The notes beneath the pieces are model-generated. The model was not told the origin of the DNA. It saw only the letters and a program-made list of their open reading frames with translations, and did not search any database. Below are positions 25,056 to 33,432 of a DNA stretch of 64,000 nucleotides, one piece after another (within the stretch, counting starts at the first letter, position 1; each line of letters starts with the position of its first letter). The position numbers and the translations under genes were made by a program. The DNA is from DASZTV01 sp035547515 (GTDB taxonomy: Bacteria; Actinomycetota; Actinomycetes; JAFAQI01): contig DASZUS010000026.1 of assembly GCA_035547515.1 (NCBI GenBank), positions 113,371 to 177,370 of the forward strand, in the 5' to 3' direction.

Positions 25056-26456
25056 ATGAGCAGACACCAGCCGGATCGCCGCCGGTTCCGGGTCCCGCGC
25101 TGCAGCTCACGGGTCGCCTTCTGGCTCCAGATCAGCATCCTGGTCGAGCTCCTCGCGTCTTCCAGCGTGCCCACCCCGCTCTACTCGATCTATCAGGCCA
25201 GGTGGGGCATCACGCCGATCACCATCACCGTCGTCTTTGCGGTCTACGCCTTCGCGGTGCTGTCCGCGCTGCTTGTCGTCGGAAAGCTCTCCGACCACAT
25301 CGGTCGGCGGCCGGTGCTGTTCGCGGCGCTGGCCGTCCAGCTCGTCGCACTCGTCGTGCTCGTCTCCGCGTCCGGCATGGGCATGCTCACGGCGGGCCGC
25401 GTGCTGCAGGGCTTGTCGACCGGCTCGGCGGTAGGCGCCATCGGTGCTGCCCTGATCGACATCGACGCTGCGAGGGGGACCGTCGCCAACGGCGTGGGAC
25501 CGATGACCGGGACCGGGAGCGGCGCACTGATCTCTGGCGTCGCCATCCAGTACCTGCCCGCGCCCACGCACCTGATCTATGTGGCTTTGATCGGCGTCGT
25601 GGTCATCCAGCTGGTTGGCCTCACCCTTGTCGGAGAGACGGTTACCCGCAAGGCGGGCGCGCTTGCGGCGCTGAAGCCGGAGCTCGGCATCCCGGCGCGC
25701 GCCCGCCGCGCGTTCCTGGCCGCGGTCCCGGCGCTGATCGCGGTCTGGTCGATCGCGGGGTTCGACGGCTCGCTCGGTCCTTCGCTGGCCCGCGAGCTCG
25801 CGGGATCGTCGTCGTACGTTCTCGGGGGCCTGCCCCTGACGTTCCTCGCGAGCGGTGCAGCGACCAGCATCTTCCTGACACGAAACGTCGAGCCGCAGCG
25901 CACGATGCGAGCCGGCGCGATCCTCATCGGAGTCGGGATGGGTGGTGCGCTCGCGAGCATCGAAGCGGGCTCGGCTGTCGGGTTCTTCATCGCCACAGTC
26001 GTGGCTGGTCTTGGCTTCGGCGGCGGCTTCCAAGGCAGCATCCGTACGGTCGTACCGCTTGCGCATCCTCATGAGCGCGCCGGGACGTTGTCAGCCCTCT
26101 ACGTCGTGTCCTACCTCGCGTTCGGCCTTCCGGCGATCGTCGCGGGAGTCCTGGTCGAGCACCTCGGGCTGCTGGCTACCGCTCGCGGTTACGCGGCCGT
26201 CGTGACAGTGCTCGCGGCCGCCGCTCTCATCGGTTCGATTCGAGGTCGTGAGGCGCCACCCGCGCCAGGGTGCGGGACATCTCTCACAAGCCGCGAGCAT
26301 GGATATGGTTCGCCTCGTGGAGCGCCGCGAGCTGCAGGCAGTCATCTACGAGCGGGAGCCACCGATCGCCCGGATCGTCCTCAACCGCGTCGAGAAGGCC
26401 AACACGAAGGACGCGCAGCTGGTCGAGGAGGTCGACGCCTGCCTGCACGAGGCTGA
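25056..26456 (+). CDS. MFS transporter
   Basis: A 466-aa major facilitator protein with about 12 membrane helices. The MFS signature VGKLSDHIGRRPVLF stands between helices 2 and 3, and LQGLSTGSAVGAIGAAL in helix 4. ATG 25056 has GGAGG 6 nt upstream. Helices end near residue 400 (AALIGSIRGRE). The remaining 60-odd residues are Arg/Gly/Pro rich and are read through the start of the next gene in another frame, which is odd and may reflect a lost stop or a frameshift. The TetR context alone would suggest efflux; the downstream acyl-CoA genes suggest uptake. Confidence 0.88.
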   Translation: MSRHQPDRRRFRVPRCSSRVAFWLQISILVELLASSSVPTPLYSIYQARWGITPITITVVFAVYAFAVLSALLVVGKLSDHIGRRPVLFAALAVQLVALVVLVSASGMGMLTAGRVLQGLSTGSAVGAIGAALIDIDAARGTVANGVGPMTGTGSGALISGVAIQYLPAPTHLIYVALIGVVVIQLVGLTLVGETVTRKAGALAALKPELGIPARARRAFLAAVPALIAVWSIAGFDGSLGPSLARELAGSSSYVLGGLPLTFLASGAATSIFLTRNVEPQRTMRAGAILIGVGMGGALASIEAGSAVGFFIATVVAGLGFGGGFQGSIRTVVPLAHPHERAGTLSALYVVSYLAFGLPAIVAGVLVEHLGLLATARGYAAVVTVLAAAALIGSIRGREAPPAPGCGTSLTSREHGYGSPRGAPRAAGSHLRAGATDRPDRPQPRREGQHEGRAAGRGGRRLPARG

Positions 26457-27165
26457 TCGCGACAACGACATCAAGGTCGTGATCATCAAGGCCAACGGCA
26501 ACGGGTTCTGCGGCGGCCACGTCGCGAGATGGGGTCCCGACGAGAAGCCCTACCCGGACTTCGGCGACACCTTCGAAAGCCTCTACAAGGGAACCGCCGA
26601 CCTGTTCCTGTGGCCCACCTTGTATCTGTGGGAGTTCCCCAAGCCCACCATCTCCCAGATACACGGCTACTGCCTCGGCGGCGGCATCTACCTCGGCCTG
26701 CTGACCGACTTCTGCGTCGCTTCAGACGACGCCTACTTCCAGATGCCGCTCGCGCAGAGCCTCGGCGAGCCGGGCGGCCACACGATGATCGAGCCCTGGC
26801 TGCTGATGAACTGGCACCGGACGATGGACTGGCTGCTGCTCGCACCGGAGCTCAGCGCGCAGCAAGCGCTCGACTGGGGCCTGCTCAACAAGGTGGTCCC
26901 GCGAGCTGAGCTCGAGTCGACGGTCGAGGACATGGCGCAGCGGATCGCGCAGATCCCGCTCACCACATTGATGGCAGTCAAGAACAACGTGAAGCGGGCC
27001 TACGAGCTGATGGGGATGCGAGTCCATCTGCAGGTCAGCCACATCCTGACGAACATGGTCGGCGCCGCGAGCGACGTACAGGCTCGTCGTGCCGAGATGA
27101 TCCGGTCCAATCTCAAGCCGCGTGCGTTCATCGCGCAGGACACCGACACGGCGGCAGGCCAGTGA
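26299..27165 (+). CDS. Enoyl-CoA hydratase/isomerase family protein
   Basis: A 288-aa crotonase-fold protein. REPPIARIVLNRVEKANTKDAQLVEEV and VVIIKANGNGFCGGHVARWGPD cover the first half, with the oxyanion-hole Gly. IHGYCLGGGIYLGLLTDFCVAS is the second oxyanion-hole motif, and SLGEPGGHT the usual catalytic Glu region. It probably hydrates or isomerises an unsaturated acyl-CoA. ATG 26299 or ATG 26305 may be the start; neither has a strong Shine-Dalgarno. It overlaps the tail of the MFS frame by 158 bases and the next gene by 4, so it is likely part of the TetR-controlled run. Confidence 0.88.
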   Translation: MDMVRLVERRELQAVIYEREPPIARIVLNRVEKANTKDAQLVEEVDACLHEADRDNDIKVVIIKANGNGFCGGHVARWGPDEKPYPDFGDTFESLYKGTADLFLWPTLYLWEFPKPTISQIHGYCLGGGIYLGLLTDFCVASDDAYFQMPLAQSLGEPGGHTMIEPWLLMNWHRTMDWLLLAPELSAQQALDWGLLNKVVPRAELESTVEDMAQRIAQIPLTTLMAVKNNVKRAYELMGMRVHLQVSHILTNMVGAASDVQARRAEMIRSNLKPRAFIAQDTDTAAGQ

Positions 27166-28694
27166 ACATCGCCGACCACGCGGCCAACCGCCCGGACGCG
27201 ATCGCGCTGCTCGGTCCGGGCGACGAGCGCGTCACGTACGCCGAGCTGCACGAGCGTGCGATGCAGGTAGCCGGCCTGCTGCACGAGGCGGGATTGCGCC
27301 GCGGTGACGCGGTCGCGCTGATGCTGCCCAACCGGCGCGAGTTCCTCGAGGTGACGTGGGGCTGCCAGCTGTCGGGCCTGTACTACACGCCGGTCAACAC
27401 GCACCTGACCTTCGACGAGGTGTCCTACATCGTCGACGACTGCCAGGCACGCGCGCTGTTCATCGACGGGTCGATGACGATGCTCGGCGCCCAGCTGCGC
27501 GGTCGCAACGCCGGGGTCGGGACGTGGATCGTCGTCGGCGCCGACTGGGAGGACTGGCAGTCCTACGAGTCCGCCCTCGCCGGGGTGAGCGAGCGAGCCG
27601 AGCTTTCCGACGGCTGCGAGATGCTCTACTCCTCAGGTACGACGGGACGCCCGAAGGGCATCCGGCGGCCGCTGCCGACCGAGAACGGGTCGTGGGCGCA
27701 AGGCCTGCTGGAGCAGGCGGCGCTTCACCTCTACCACGTGACCGACCAGAGCGTTTACCTGTCGCCGGCGCCGCTCTACCACGCCGCCGGCGTGAACTAC
27801 ACGATGGCGATCCACCGCATCGGTGCGGCAACGGTGATGGTGCCGAGGTTCGATGCCGAGGAGACCCTGCGGCTGATCGAACGCCACCGAGTCACTCACG
27901 CCCAGTTCGTGCCGACGATGTTCGTCCGGATGCTCAAGCTGCCCAAGGAGGTCCGCGAGAGCTACGACCTGTCCAGCCTGCAGTGGGTGGTGCATGCAGC
28001 GGCGCCATGCCCGGTCGACGTGAAGCAGGCGATGTTCGACTGGCTCGGGCCGATCATCTACGAGTACTACGGCGGTACGGAGGGATTCGCCGGAGCCACC
28101 ATCGGACCGCAGGAGTGGCTGGCCCACCCGGGCTCGGTGGGCAAGCCGATGACCGCTGTCCACGTGCTCGACGAGAACGGCGAGGAGCTGCCGGTGGGTC
28201 AGGCCGGCGAGCTGTTCTTCGAGGGCGGCCCGGAGTTCGAGTACTGGCGCGACCCGGAGAAGACGAAGTCGGTGTCGAACGACCGCGGCTGGCGCAGCCT
28301 CGGCGACATGGGCTACCTCGACCCGGACGGCTACCTCTATCTCACCGACCGGGCCACCTTCATGATCGTGTCGGGCGGGGTCAACATCTACCCGCAGGAG
28401 ACCGAGAACCTGCTGATCATGCATCCGAAGGTGGCTGACGCCGCCGTCTTCGGGATTCCTAACGACGAGTTTGGCGAGGAGGTCAAGGCGGTAGTCCAGC
28501 CGCTCGACGGCGTCGAGATGACGCCGTACCTCGCCGAGGAGTTGATGGAGTACTGCCGGACCCACCTCGCCGGATACAAGTGCCCGCGCTCGATCGACTT
28601 CGACCCCGAGTTGCCGCGTGACCCCAACGGCAAGCTCTACAAGCGCAGGATCCGCGACCGCTACTGGGAGGGTCGCACCTCCCGCATCCTCTGA
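27162..28694 (+). CDS. Acyl-CoA synthetase (AMP-forming, FadD-like)
   Basis: A 510-aa ANL-superfamily enzyme that activates a carboxylic acid with ATP and CoA. The phosphate loop is MLYSSGTTGRPKGI near residue 150, then YEYYGGTEGFAG, SLGDMGYLDPDGYLYLTDRATFMI, and the C-terminal catalytic Lys in DPNGKLYKRRIRDRY. In close relatives GMGT-type loops bind fatty or steroid side-chain acids. GTG 27162 overlaps the hydratase stop (GTGA). With the flanking hydratases it forms a beta-oxidation-like set. Confidence 0.93.
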   Translation: MNIADHAANRPDAIALLGPGDERVTYAELHERAMQVAGLLHEAGLRRGDAVALMLPNRREFLEVTWGCQLSGLYYTPVNTHLTFDEVSYIVDDCQARALFIDGSMTMLGAQLRGRNAGVGTWIVVGADWEDWQSYESALAGVSERAELSDGCEMLYSSGTTGRPKGIRRPLPTENGSWAQGLLEQAALHLYHVTDQSVYLSPAPLYHAAGVNYTMAIHRIGAATVMVPRFDAEETLRLIERHRVTHAQFVPTMFVRMLKLPKEVRESYDLSSLQWVVHAAAPCPVDVKQAMFDWLGPIIYEYYGGTEGFAGATIGPQEWLAHPGSVGKPMTAVHVLDENGEELPVGQAGELFFEGGPEFEYWRDPEKTKSVSNDRGWRSLGDMGYLDPDGYLYLTDRATFMIVSGGVNIYPQETENLLIMHPKVADAAVFGIPNDEFGEEVKAVVQPLDGVEMTPYLAEELMEYCRTHLAGYKCPRSIDFDPELPRDPNGKLYKRRIRDRYWEGRTSRIL

Positions 28695-28702
28695 GCGCGA
28701 TC

Positions 28703-29674
28703 GTGACCGACGCGCTGCGTGACGAGCTGCTGGCCAAGGTGGGCAAGCCGATTGGGCTGTCCGGCCCGTCGGTCGCCCCCGATCCGGTCAACATCGCGAT
28801 GATCCGGCACTGGGTTGACGCGCTCGACGACCGGAATCCGGCGTACGACGAGGGCAGCGCCGGGTCGACCCGGTTTGGCGAGCTGGTCGCGCCGCCCGCG
28901 ATGCTGCAGACCTGGACCATGGGGCGCCCGACGATCGCCGGGATCCGTGAGCGCGGGGGATCGGCCGGTGAGGTCGGCCCTGACAGCCCGCTCTCGGTGC
29001 TTGCCGCGGCCGGCTACGCCGGGACGCTCGCGACGAACACCGAGCTGACCTTCGACCGCTATCTGCGCCCCGGCGACCTGCTGACCTCCGACACCGCATT
29101 CGAGTCGGTGTCCGAGCAGAAGCACACCGGGCTCGGCAGGGGCTACTTCATCGCGTGGTCGAACAACTTCTACGACGAAACGGGCGCGCGGGTCGGCAGC
29201 CAGCTGTTCACGGTCTTCAAGTTCGCCCCCGGCCCGCCGCCGGAGCAGCGAGAAGCCCGGCGAAAACCAGCACCCGCGACGCCGGCAGGTGAGGCTCTGC
29301 CGCCGTTCGACCTCGAGGTGACCGCAACGGTGATCGTCGCCGGAGCGATCGCCTCGCGCGACTTCATGCCGGTCCACCACGATCGCGACTACGCGCAGCA
29401 GCAGGGCGCGCCGGACATCTTCATGAACATCCTGACCAGCAACGGATACGTCTCTCGCTATGTCACCGACTGGGCCGGCGGCGACGCGCGGCTGGCGAAG
29501 ATCTCGACGCGGCTCGGTGGGCCGGCGGTGCCAGGGCTGCCGCTGCACTTCCGCGGCCAGGTCGTCGCCGAGAGCAGTCGCGACGGCGAGCGCGGCCTCG
29601 ACGTTCAGGTTCGTGCCGACAACGACCTCGGCAACCACCTCACGTCATCGGTCCGGCTCAGCCTTCCGACGTGA
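28703..29674 (+). CDS. Double-hotdog MaoC-type acyl-CoA hydratase
   Basis: A 323-aa protein with two hotdog domains joined by a Pro/Ala linker (FAPGPPPEQREARRKPAPAT). The N-terminal domain (RHWVDALDDRNPAYDE, GELVAPPAMLQTW) resembles the MaoC_N part of ChsH2 and lacks the hydratase His. The C-terminal domain carries SRDFMPVHHDRDYAQQQGAPDIFMN, a hydratase 2 motif with catalytic Asp and His, as in ChsH1. In mycobacteria these are two subunits hydrating a steroid side-chain enoyl-CoA; here they look fused. GTG 28703 follows the synthetase stop by 8 bases. The steroid link is inference. Confidence 0.82.
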   Translation: MTDALRDELLAKVGKPIGLSGPSVAPDPVNIAMIRHWVDALDDRNPAYDEGSAGSTRFGELVAPPAMLQTWTMGRPTIAGIRERGGSAGEVGPDSPLSVLAAAGYAGTLATNTELTFDRYLRPGDLLTSDTAFESVSEQKHTGLGRGYFIAWSNNFYDETGARVGSQLFTVFKFAPGPPPEQREARRKPAPATPAGEALPPFDLEVTATVIVAGAIASRDFMPVHHDRDYAQQQGAPDIFMNILTSNGYVSRYVTDWAGGDARLAKISTRLGGPAVPGLPLHFRGQVVAESSRDGERGLDVQVRADNDLGNHLTSSVRLSLPT

Positions 29675-29683
29675 CCGCCGGGG

Positions 29684-30331
29684 TCAGGACTCGAGCCACT
29701 TCAGTACGGCGAGAACCCGGCGGTGGTCGTCAGCCGACGGCGCAAGGTCGAGCTTGTTGAAGATACTCGTCACGTACTTCTCCACGGAGCCGGCCGACAG
29801 GTAGAGCGTCGAGGCGATGGCGCCGTTGGCACGCCCCTCGGCCATCAGCCGCAGCACCTGCCGCTCGCGCGCCGTGAGCGCGTCCAGGGTGTCGGTGCGC
29901 CGGGTCGCACCGAGTAGCTGCGTGACGACCTCCGGGTCGAGCACCGTCCCGCCTGCCGCGATCCGCTCGAGAGCATCGAGGAACTCCCCGACGTCAGCCA
30001 CCCGCTCCTTCAGGAGGTAGCCGACGCCCTCGGCGCCGTCGGTCAGCAAGTCGGCGGCGTACCTCGTCTCGACGTACTGCGAGAAGACGAGTACGCCGAG
30101 GCCGGCGTGCTTGGCACGCAGCTCGATCGCCGCGAGCAGACCTTCGGTGGTGTGGGTCGGAGGCATTCGGATGTCGACGACGACAAGGTCGGGGACGTCG
30201 TCGTCGACCGCCTTCATCAGCTCTACCGCCGTCGGGACCGCCGCGACGATCTCGTGACCGCGGGCGGTGAGCAGTTGGGCGAGACCGTCGCGCAGGATCG
30301 CGGCGTTCTCGGCGATCGCGATGCGTATCAG
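29684..30331 (-). CDS. NarL/LuxR-type response regulator with apparent CTG start
   Basis: A 215-aa regulator. The receiver domain begins LIRIAIAENAAILRDGL, with the acidic pocket E8, phospho-acceptor D53 (VVVDIRMPP) and the Lys of YLLKERV. A C-terminal LuxR HTH follows (LTARERQVLRLMAEGRANGAIASTLYLSAGSVEKYV). The only frame position covering the first receiver strand starts at CTG 30331, which overlaps the kinase stop as C-TGA. No ATG, GTG or TTG occurs from the upstream in-frame stop to ATG 30217, and starting there would remove the first strand and acidic pocket. It pairs with the kinase gene. Confidence 0.88.
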   Translation of the reverse strand: MIRIAIAENAAILRDGLAQLLTARGHEIVAAVPTAVELMKAVDDDVPDLVVVDIRMPPTHTTEGLLAAIELRAKHAGLGVLVFSQYVETRYAADLLTDGAEGVGYLLKERVADVGEFLDALERIAAGGTVLDPEVVTQLLGATRRTDTLDALTARERQVLRLMAEGRANGAIASTLYLSAGSVEKYVTSIFNKLDLAPSADDHRRVLAVLKWLES

Positions 30332-31605
30332 TGCGCCGCCGCCTCAGCCACCGGTATCGAGATCGTGACGTCGGTCGGGCCACCGGCCGGGCTCACGACC
30401 TCCATGGTCCCGTCGACGGTCGCGATCCGGTCGGCCAGCCCGGACAGCCCGCTGCCCAACCGAGGCGCGGCGCCGCCACCACCGTCGTCGTGCACACGCA
30501 AGTAGAGCGTGTCGGCAACCCAGCGGACGTCGACCGACGCGCGGTGGGCTCCGCTGTGCTTGACGGCATTGGTCAGCAGCTCTGCGGTGCAGAAGTACAC
30601 GATCGACTCGATGGCCGGAGTCGGCCGCCTCGGCAGGTCGACCCGCAGCGAGGTGGCGAGGGCGGCGCGCGCTGTCAATGTTTGTAGGGCGTCGGGCAGA
30701 CCGTTGTCGAGTGCCGGCGGGTGGATTCCGCGCGCCAGGTCGCGAAGGTCGGCGATCGTGCCTTTGGCCTCGCGGTGGGCGGCGTCGACGAGCTCCCTGA
30801 CGCGGGTGAGCGCGACATCGGAGTCCGCGCCCGCGAGTTCGTCCTTCACCATTCCCAGGCTCATTGCGAGCCCGACGAGGCGGGCTTGGGCGCCGTCGTG
30901 CAGATCCCGTTCGATGCGGCGCAGTGCGGCGGCGGACTCGTCGACTGCGATGGTGCGCGTCTGTTCGAGCGACTCGATCCGCCGCTCGGCCTCGCTCGGC
31001 CCGAGCAGGCCGCGGATCAGGGCGCGATCAGCGCTGACGAGGCCACGCAGGACCCATGGCCACAACAGCGCGAGCGCGAGCCCTCCGGCGAAGACCGCCG
31101 CGATCCACGGTGTGGTGTTGGCAAACTCATGCGGCCCGCCGCCGAAGCGCAGCCCATAGACCGGTTCGTGGTCGACCTTCTGGCTCACGTCGTGCCACCA
31201 GATGGGGTAGGTGAGGCCGCCCCAGCTGTAGATGAAGAAGCTCACCGCGACGACGAACTCGATGATCGCGAGCGGGAATCGCAAGAACAGGAAGAGGATC
31301 GCTCGCCAGCCGTTGCGCTCCCCGATGTATCCGAGCAGGCCCGGCCGCCGGCGAACCGTCGGCGCCGCGACGTCGACATCCAGGAAGGCGCGACCCATCC
31401 CGCGGTACGCCGCGCCCCAGCCGCGCGACATCGCGACCGCGAGCCCCAGCAAGGGCAACCCGATGAGGGTGACCGAGAGGCCCACCGAGACGCTGAGCGA
31501 GACCACGACGAAGACGAACCCTGCGATCGCGAGCGGGAAGCCGAACAGGCAGTAGCCGAGGGCAGCCCAGGTACGGCGCTCGGCGTATACCTTCAGCACT
31601 CGCAT
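30328..31605 (-). CDS. Sensor histidine kinase (HisKA_3/NarX type)
   Basis: A 425-aa membrane kinase. The N-terminus has four hydrophobic segments of the putative-sensor type (GYCLFGFPLAIAGFVFVVVS, FLRFPLAIIEFVVAVSFFIY and two more). The HisKA_3 motif RIERDLHDGAQARLVGLAM holds the phospho-His at about residue 240. A HATPase domain follows (TNAVKHSGAHRASVDV, LGSGLSGLADRI). ATG 31605 (MRVLKVYAERRTW) matches family starts; ATG 31638 is also in frame. It is translated just before the response regulator. The divergent ABC transporter is the likely target. Confidence 0.9.
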   Translation of the reverse strand: MRVLKVYAERRTWAALGYCLFGFPLAIAGFVFVVVSLSVSVGLSVTLIGLPLLGLAVAMSRGWGAAYRGMGRAFLDVDVAAPTVRRRPGLLGYIGERNGWRAILFLFLRFPLAIIEFVVAVSFFIYSWGGLTYPIWWHDVSQKVDHEPVYGLRFGGGPHEFANTTPWIAAVFAGGLALALLWPWVLRGLVSADRALIRGLLGPSEAERRIESLEQTRTIAVDESAAALRRIERDLHDGAQARLVGLAMSLGMVKDELAGADSDVALTRVRELVDAAHREAKGTIADLRDLARGIHPPALDNGLPDALQTLTARAALATSLRVDLPRRPTPAIESIVYFCTAELLTNAVKHSGAHRASVDVRWVADTLYLRVHDDGGGGAAPRLGSGLSGLADRIATVDGTMEVVSPAGGPTDVTISIPVAEAAAH

Positions 31606-31678
31606 GGCGACCAGCGTGCCGCAGCCCGGGTCGATCATCTAGCCGGTCGACCCCCCAGTAGTCCGGGGGTTGTCCCTA

Positions 31679-31691
31679 CCCCGATTCGGGG
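31679..31691. promoter_or_regulatory. Palindrome in the kinase/ABC divergent region
   Basis: CCCCGATTCGGGG, a perfect 6-1-6 inverted repeat, 46 bases before the ABC ATPase start. A second, imperfect C/G-rich repeat lies at about 31651-31669. Their placement suits binding sites of the neighbouring response regulator; this is inference. Confidence 0.4.
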
Positions 31692-31737
31692 GTGGTCCGG
31701 CTGGTCGGCCACGGCCGGAATCCAGAGGCTGGCTGTC

Positions 31738-32637
31738 ATGGATGCAATCGAGGTACGCCAGCTGACCAAGCGCTACGGATCCTCGCTCGCCGTCGACGAC
31801 CTCACCTTCACCGTCGAGCCGGGCAAGGTCACGGGTTTCCTCGGCCCGAACGGGGCCGGGAAGTCGACAACGATGCGAATGATCGTGGGACTCGACCGCC
31901 CGGATGCCGGGTCGGCGCGTATCGGGGGTCGCGCCTATCGCGACATCCGAAACCCGCTGCGCCACGTCGGCGCCCTGCTCGAGGCGAAGGCCCTTCACCC
32001 CGGCCGCAGCGCGCGCGAACACCTGCGCTATCTCGCCGCGAGCCAGGGCATCGGCTTCAAGCGCGTGGACTACCTGCTCGACCTCGTCGGCCTCGCGAAT
32101 GCCGCGGACCGTCGCGTCGGCGGGTTCTCACTCGGCATGGGGCAGCGCTTGGGAGTGGCTGTTGCCCTGCTGGGAGACCCCGGCGTGGTGATCCTCGACG
32201 AGCCGGTCAACGGACTCGACATCGACGGCGTTCGCTGGATCCGAGAGCTCTTGCGCTCGCTCGCCCAGGAGGGTCGCACGGTTCTGCTGTCCAGTCACCT
32301 GTTGTCAGAGGTGTCGGTGACGGCGGATCACCTCGTCGTGATCCAGCGAGGCCGGCTGATCGCCGACTGCCCGACCGGGCAGCTCACGGCGGACGGGGCC
32401 GGGACGGTGCTGGTCGTGGCACCGCAGCGCGACGAGCTCGCTGCAGTCCTCCGCGAGGCCGGCGCGGCCGTCGAAGTCTGTGACATCGACTCACTCGTGG
32501 TCAGTGGCATGGCGGCGTCGCAGATCGGCGACCTGGCACTGGCCGCCCGACTCGCCGTCCATCAGCTCACCCCCCGTCAGACCTCGCTCGAGGACGCGTT
32601 CCTCGAGCTGACCGAAACGCTCGGGAGCGCGTCATGA
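31738..32637 (+). CDS. ABC transporter ATP-binding protein
   Basis: A 299-aa ATPase of the DrrA/CcmA type. The N-terminal half has Walker A LGPNGAGKST near residue 40, the Q-loop region GALLEAKALHPGRSAREHLRY, the variant signature FSLGMGQRLGVAVALL and Walker B VVILDEPVNGLDIDG. A switch His lies in LLSSHLLSEV. A C-terminal extension follows the NBD. The permease starts within its stop codon (ATGA). It belongs with the divergent two-component genes, as in bacitracin/daunorubicin-type detoxification modules; the substrate is unknown. Confidence 0.92.
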   Translation: MDAIEVRQLTKRYGSSLAVDDLTFTVEPGKVTGFLGPNGAGKSTTMRMIVGLDRPDAGSARIGGRAYRDIRNPLRHVGALLEAKALHPGRSAREHLRYLAASQGIGFKRVDYLLDLVGLANAADRRVGGFSLGMGQRLGVAVALLGDPGVVILDEPVNGLDIDGVRWIRELLRSLAQEGRTVLLSSHLLSEVSVTADHLVVIQRGRLIADCPTGQLTADGAGTVLVVAPQRDELAAVLREAGAAVEVCDIDSLVVSGMAASQIGDLALAARLAVHQLTPRQTSLEDAFLELTETLGSAS

Positions 32638-33413
32638 CAGAACTACGCCAGCTGATGCGAGCGGAGTGGATCAAGCTGCGATCCCTGCGCTCCAGCAAGT
32701 GGACGATCCTCGCGCTGGTCACGACGACGGTCGGCCTCGGCGCGCTGATCAGCTTCGAGGCCGCGTCCCACTTCCACACGTTCTCGGCGCATGACAAGCG
32801 GACCTGGGACCCGACGAACAACAGTCTTGCCGGAACTGCTTTCGGCGAGCTGGCGGTCGCCGTCCTCGGCGTGCTTGCCATCACCGCCGAGTACTCCAGC
32901 GGGACGATTCGCAGCAGCGTCGCTGCGGCACCCCGGCGTACCCCGTTGGTGATCGCGAAGATGCTGGTCTACGGCGGCGTCGCCCTCCTGGTCGGTGAGG
33001 TGATCTCCTTCGCCTCGTACTTCATCGGGCAGTCCCTGCACTCCGGCCGGGCGCCGATGAGCCACATCGGCGATCCCGGAGTGATCCGGGCGGTGGCGAT
33101 GACCGGTGGCTACCTCGCGCTGGTCTGCTTGATGGCGCTGGGTGTCGGGTTCGCGTTGCGGCACACTGCCGGCGCGATCTCGTCGATGGTGGCACTGCTG
33201 ATCGTCCTGCCGAGCGTCTTCGCGGCGCTGCCGACCGGTGCCCAGAATGCGGTCGAGCGGTTCATGCCGGAGCAGATCGCCGCGAGCTCGACGGGCGCGG
33301 TGTTGCCGGAAGCGCACTTCTTCGGACCTTGGACCGGCCTCGGCCTCCTGTGCCTCTACACGACAGTCGCACTGGCCTTCGGCTCGTGGCGGTTCGTCGG
33401 TCGCGACGTCTGA
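32634..33413 (+). CDS. ABC-2 type permease
   Basis: A 259-aa membrane protein with six hydrophobic segments. It begins with the amphipathic MTELRQLMRAEWIKLRSLRSSKWT typical of ABC-2 permeases next to DrrA-like ATPases, and has YSSGTIRSSVAAAPRR after the second helix, the usual coupling region. It should form the membrane half of the exporter with the preceding ATPase, to which it is translationally coupled. Confidence 0.88.
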   Translation: MTELRQLMRAEWIKLRSLRSSKWTILALVTTTVGLGALISFEAASHFHTFSAHDKRTWDPTNNSLAGTAFGELAVAVLGVLAITAEYSSGTIRSSVAAAPRRTPLVIAKMLVYGGVALLVGEVISFASYFIGQSLHSGRAPMSHIGDPGVIRAVAMTGGYLALVCLMALGVGFALRHTAGAISSMVALLIVLPSVFAALPTGAQNAVERFMPEQIAASSTGAVLPEAHFFGPWTGLGLLCLYTTVALAFGSWRFVGRDV

Positions 33414-33432
33414 CCTCGCGGTGCTGGGCTCG

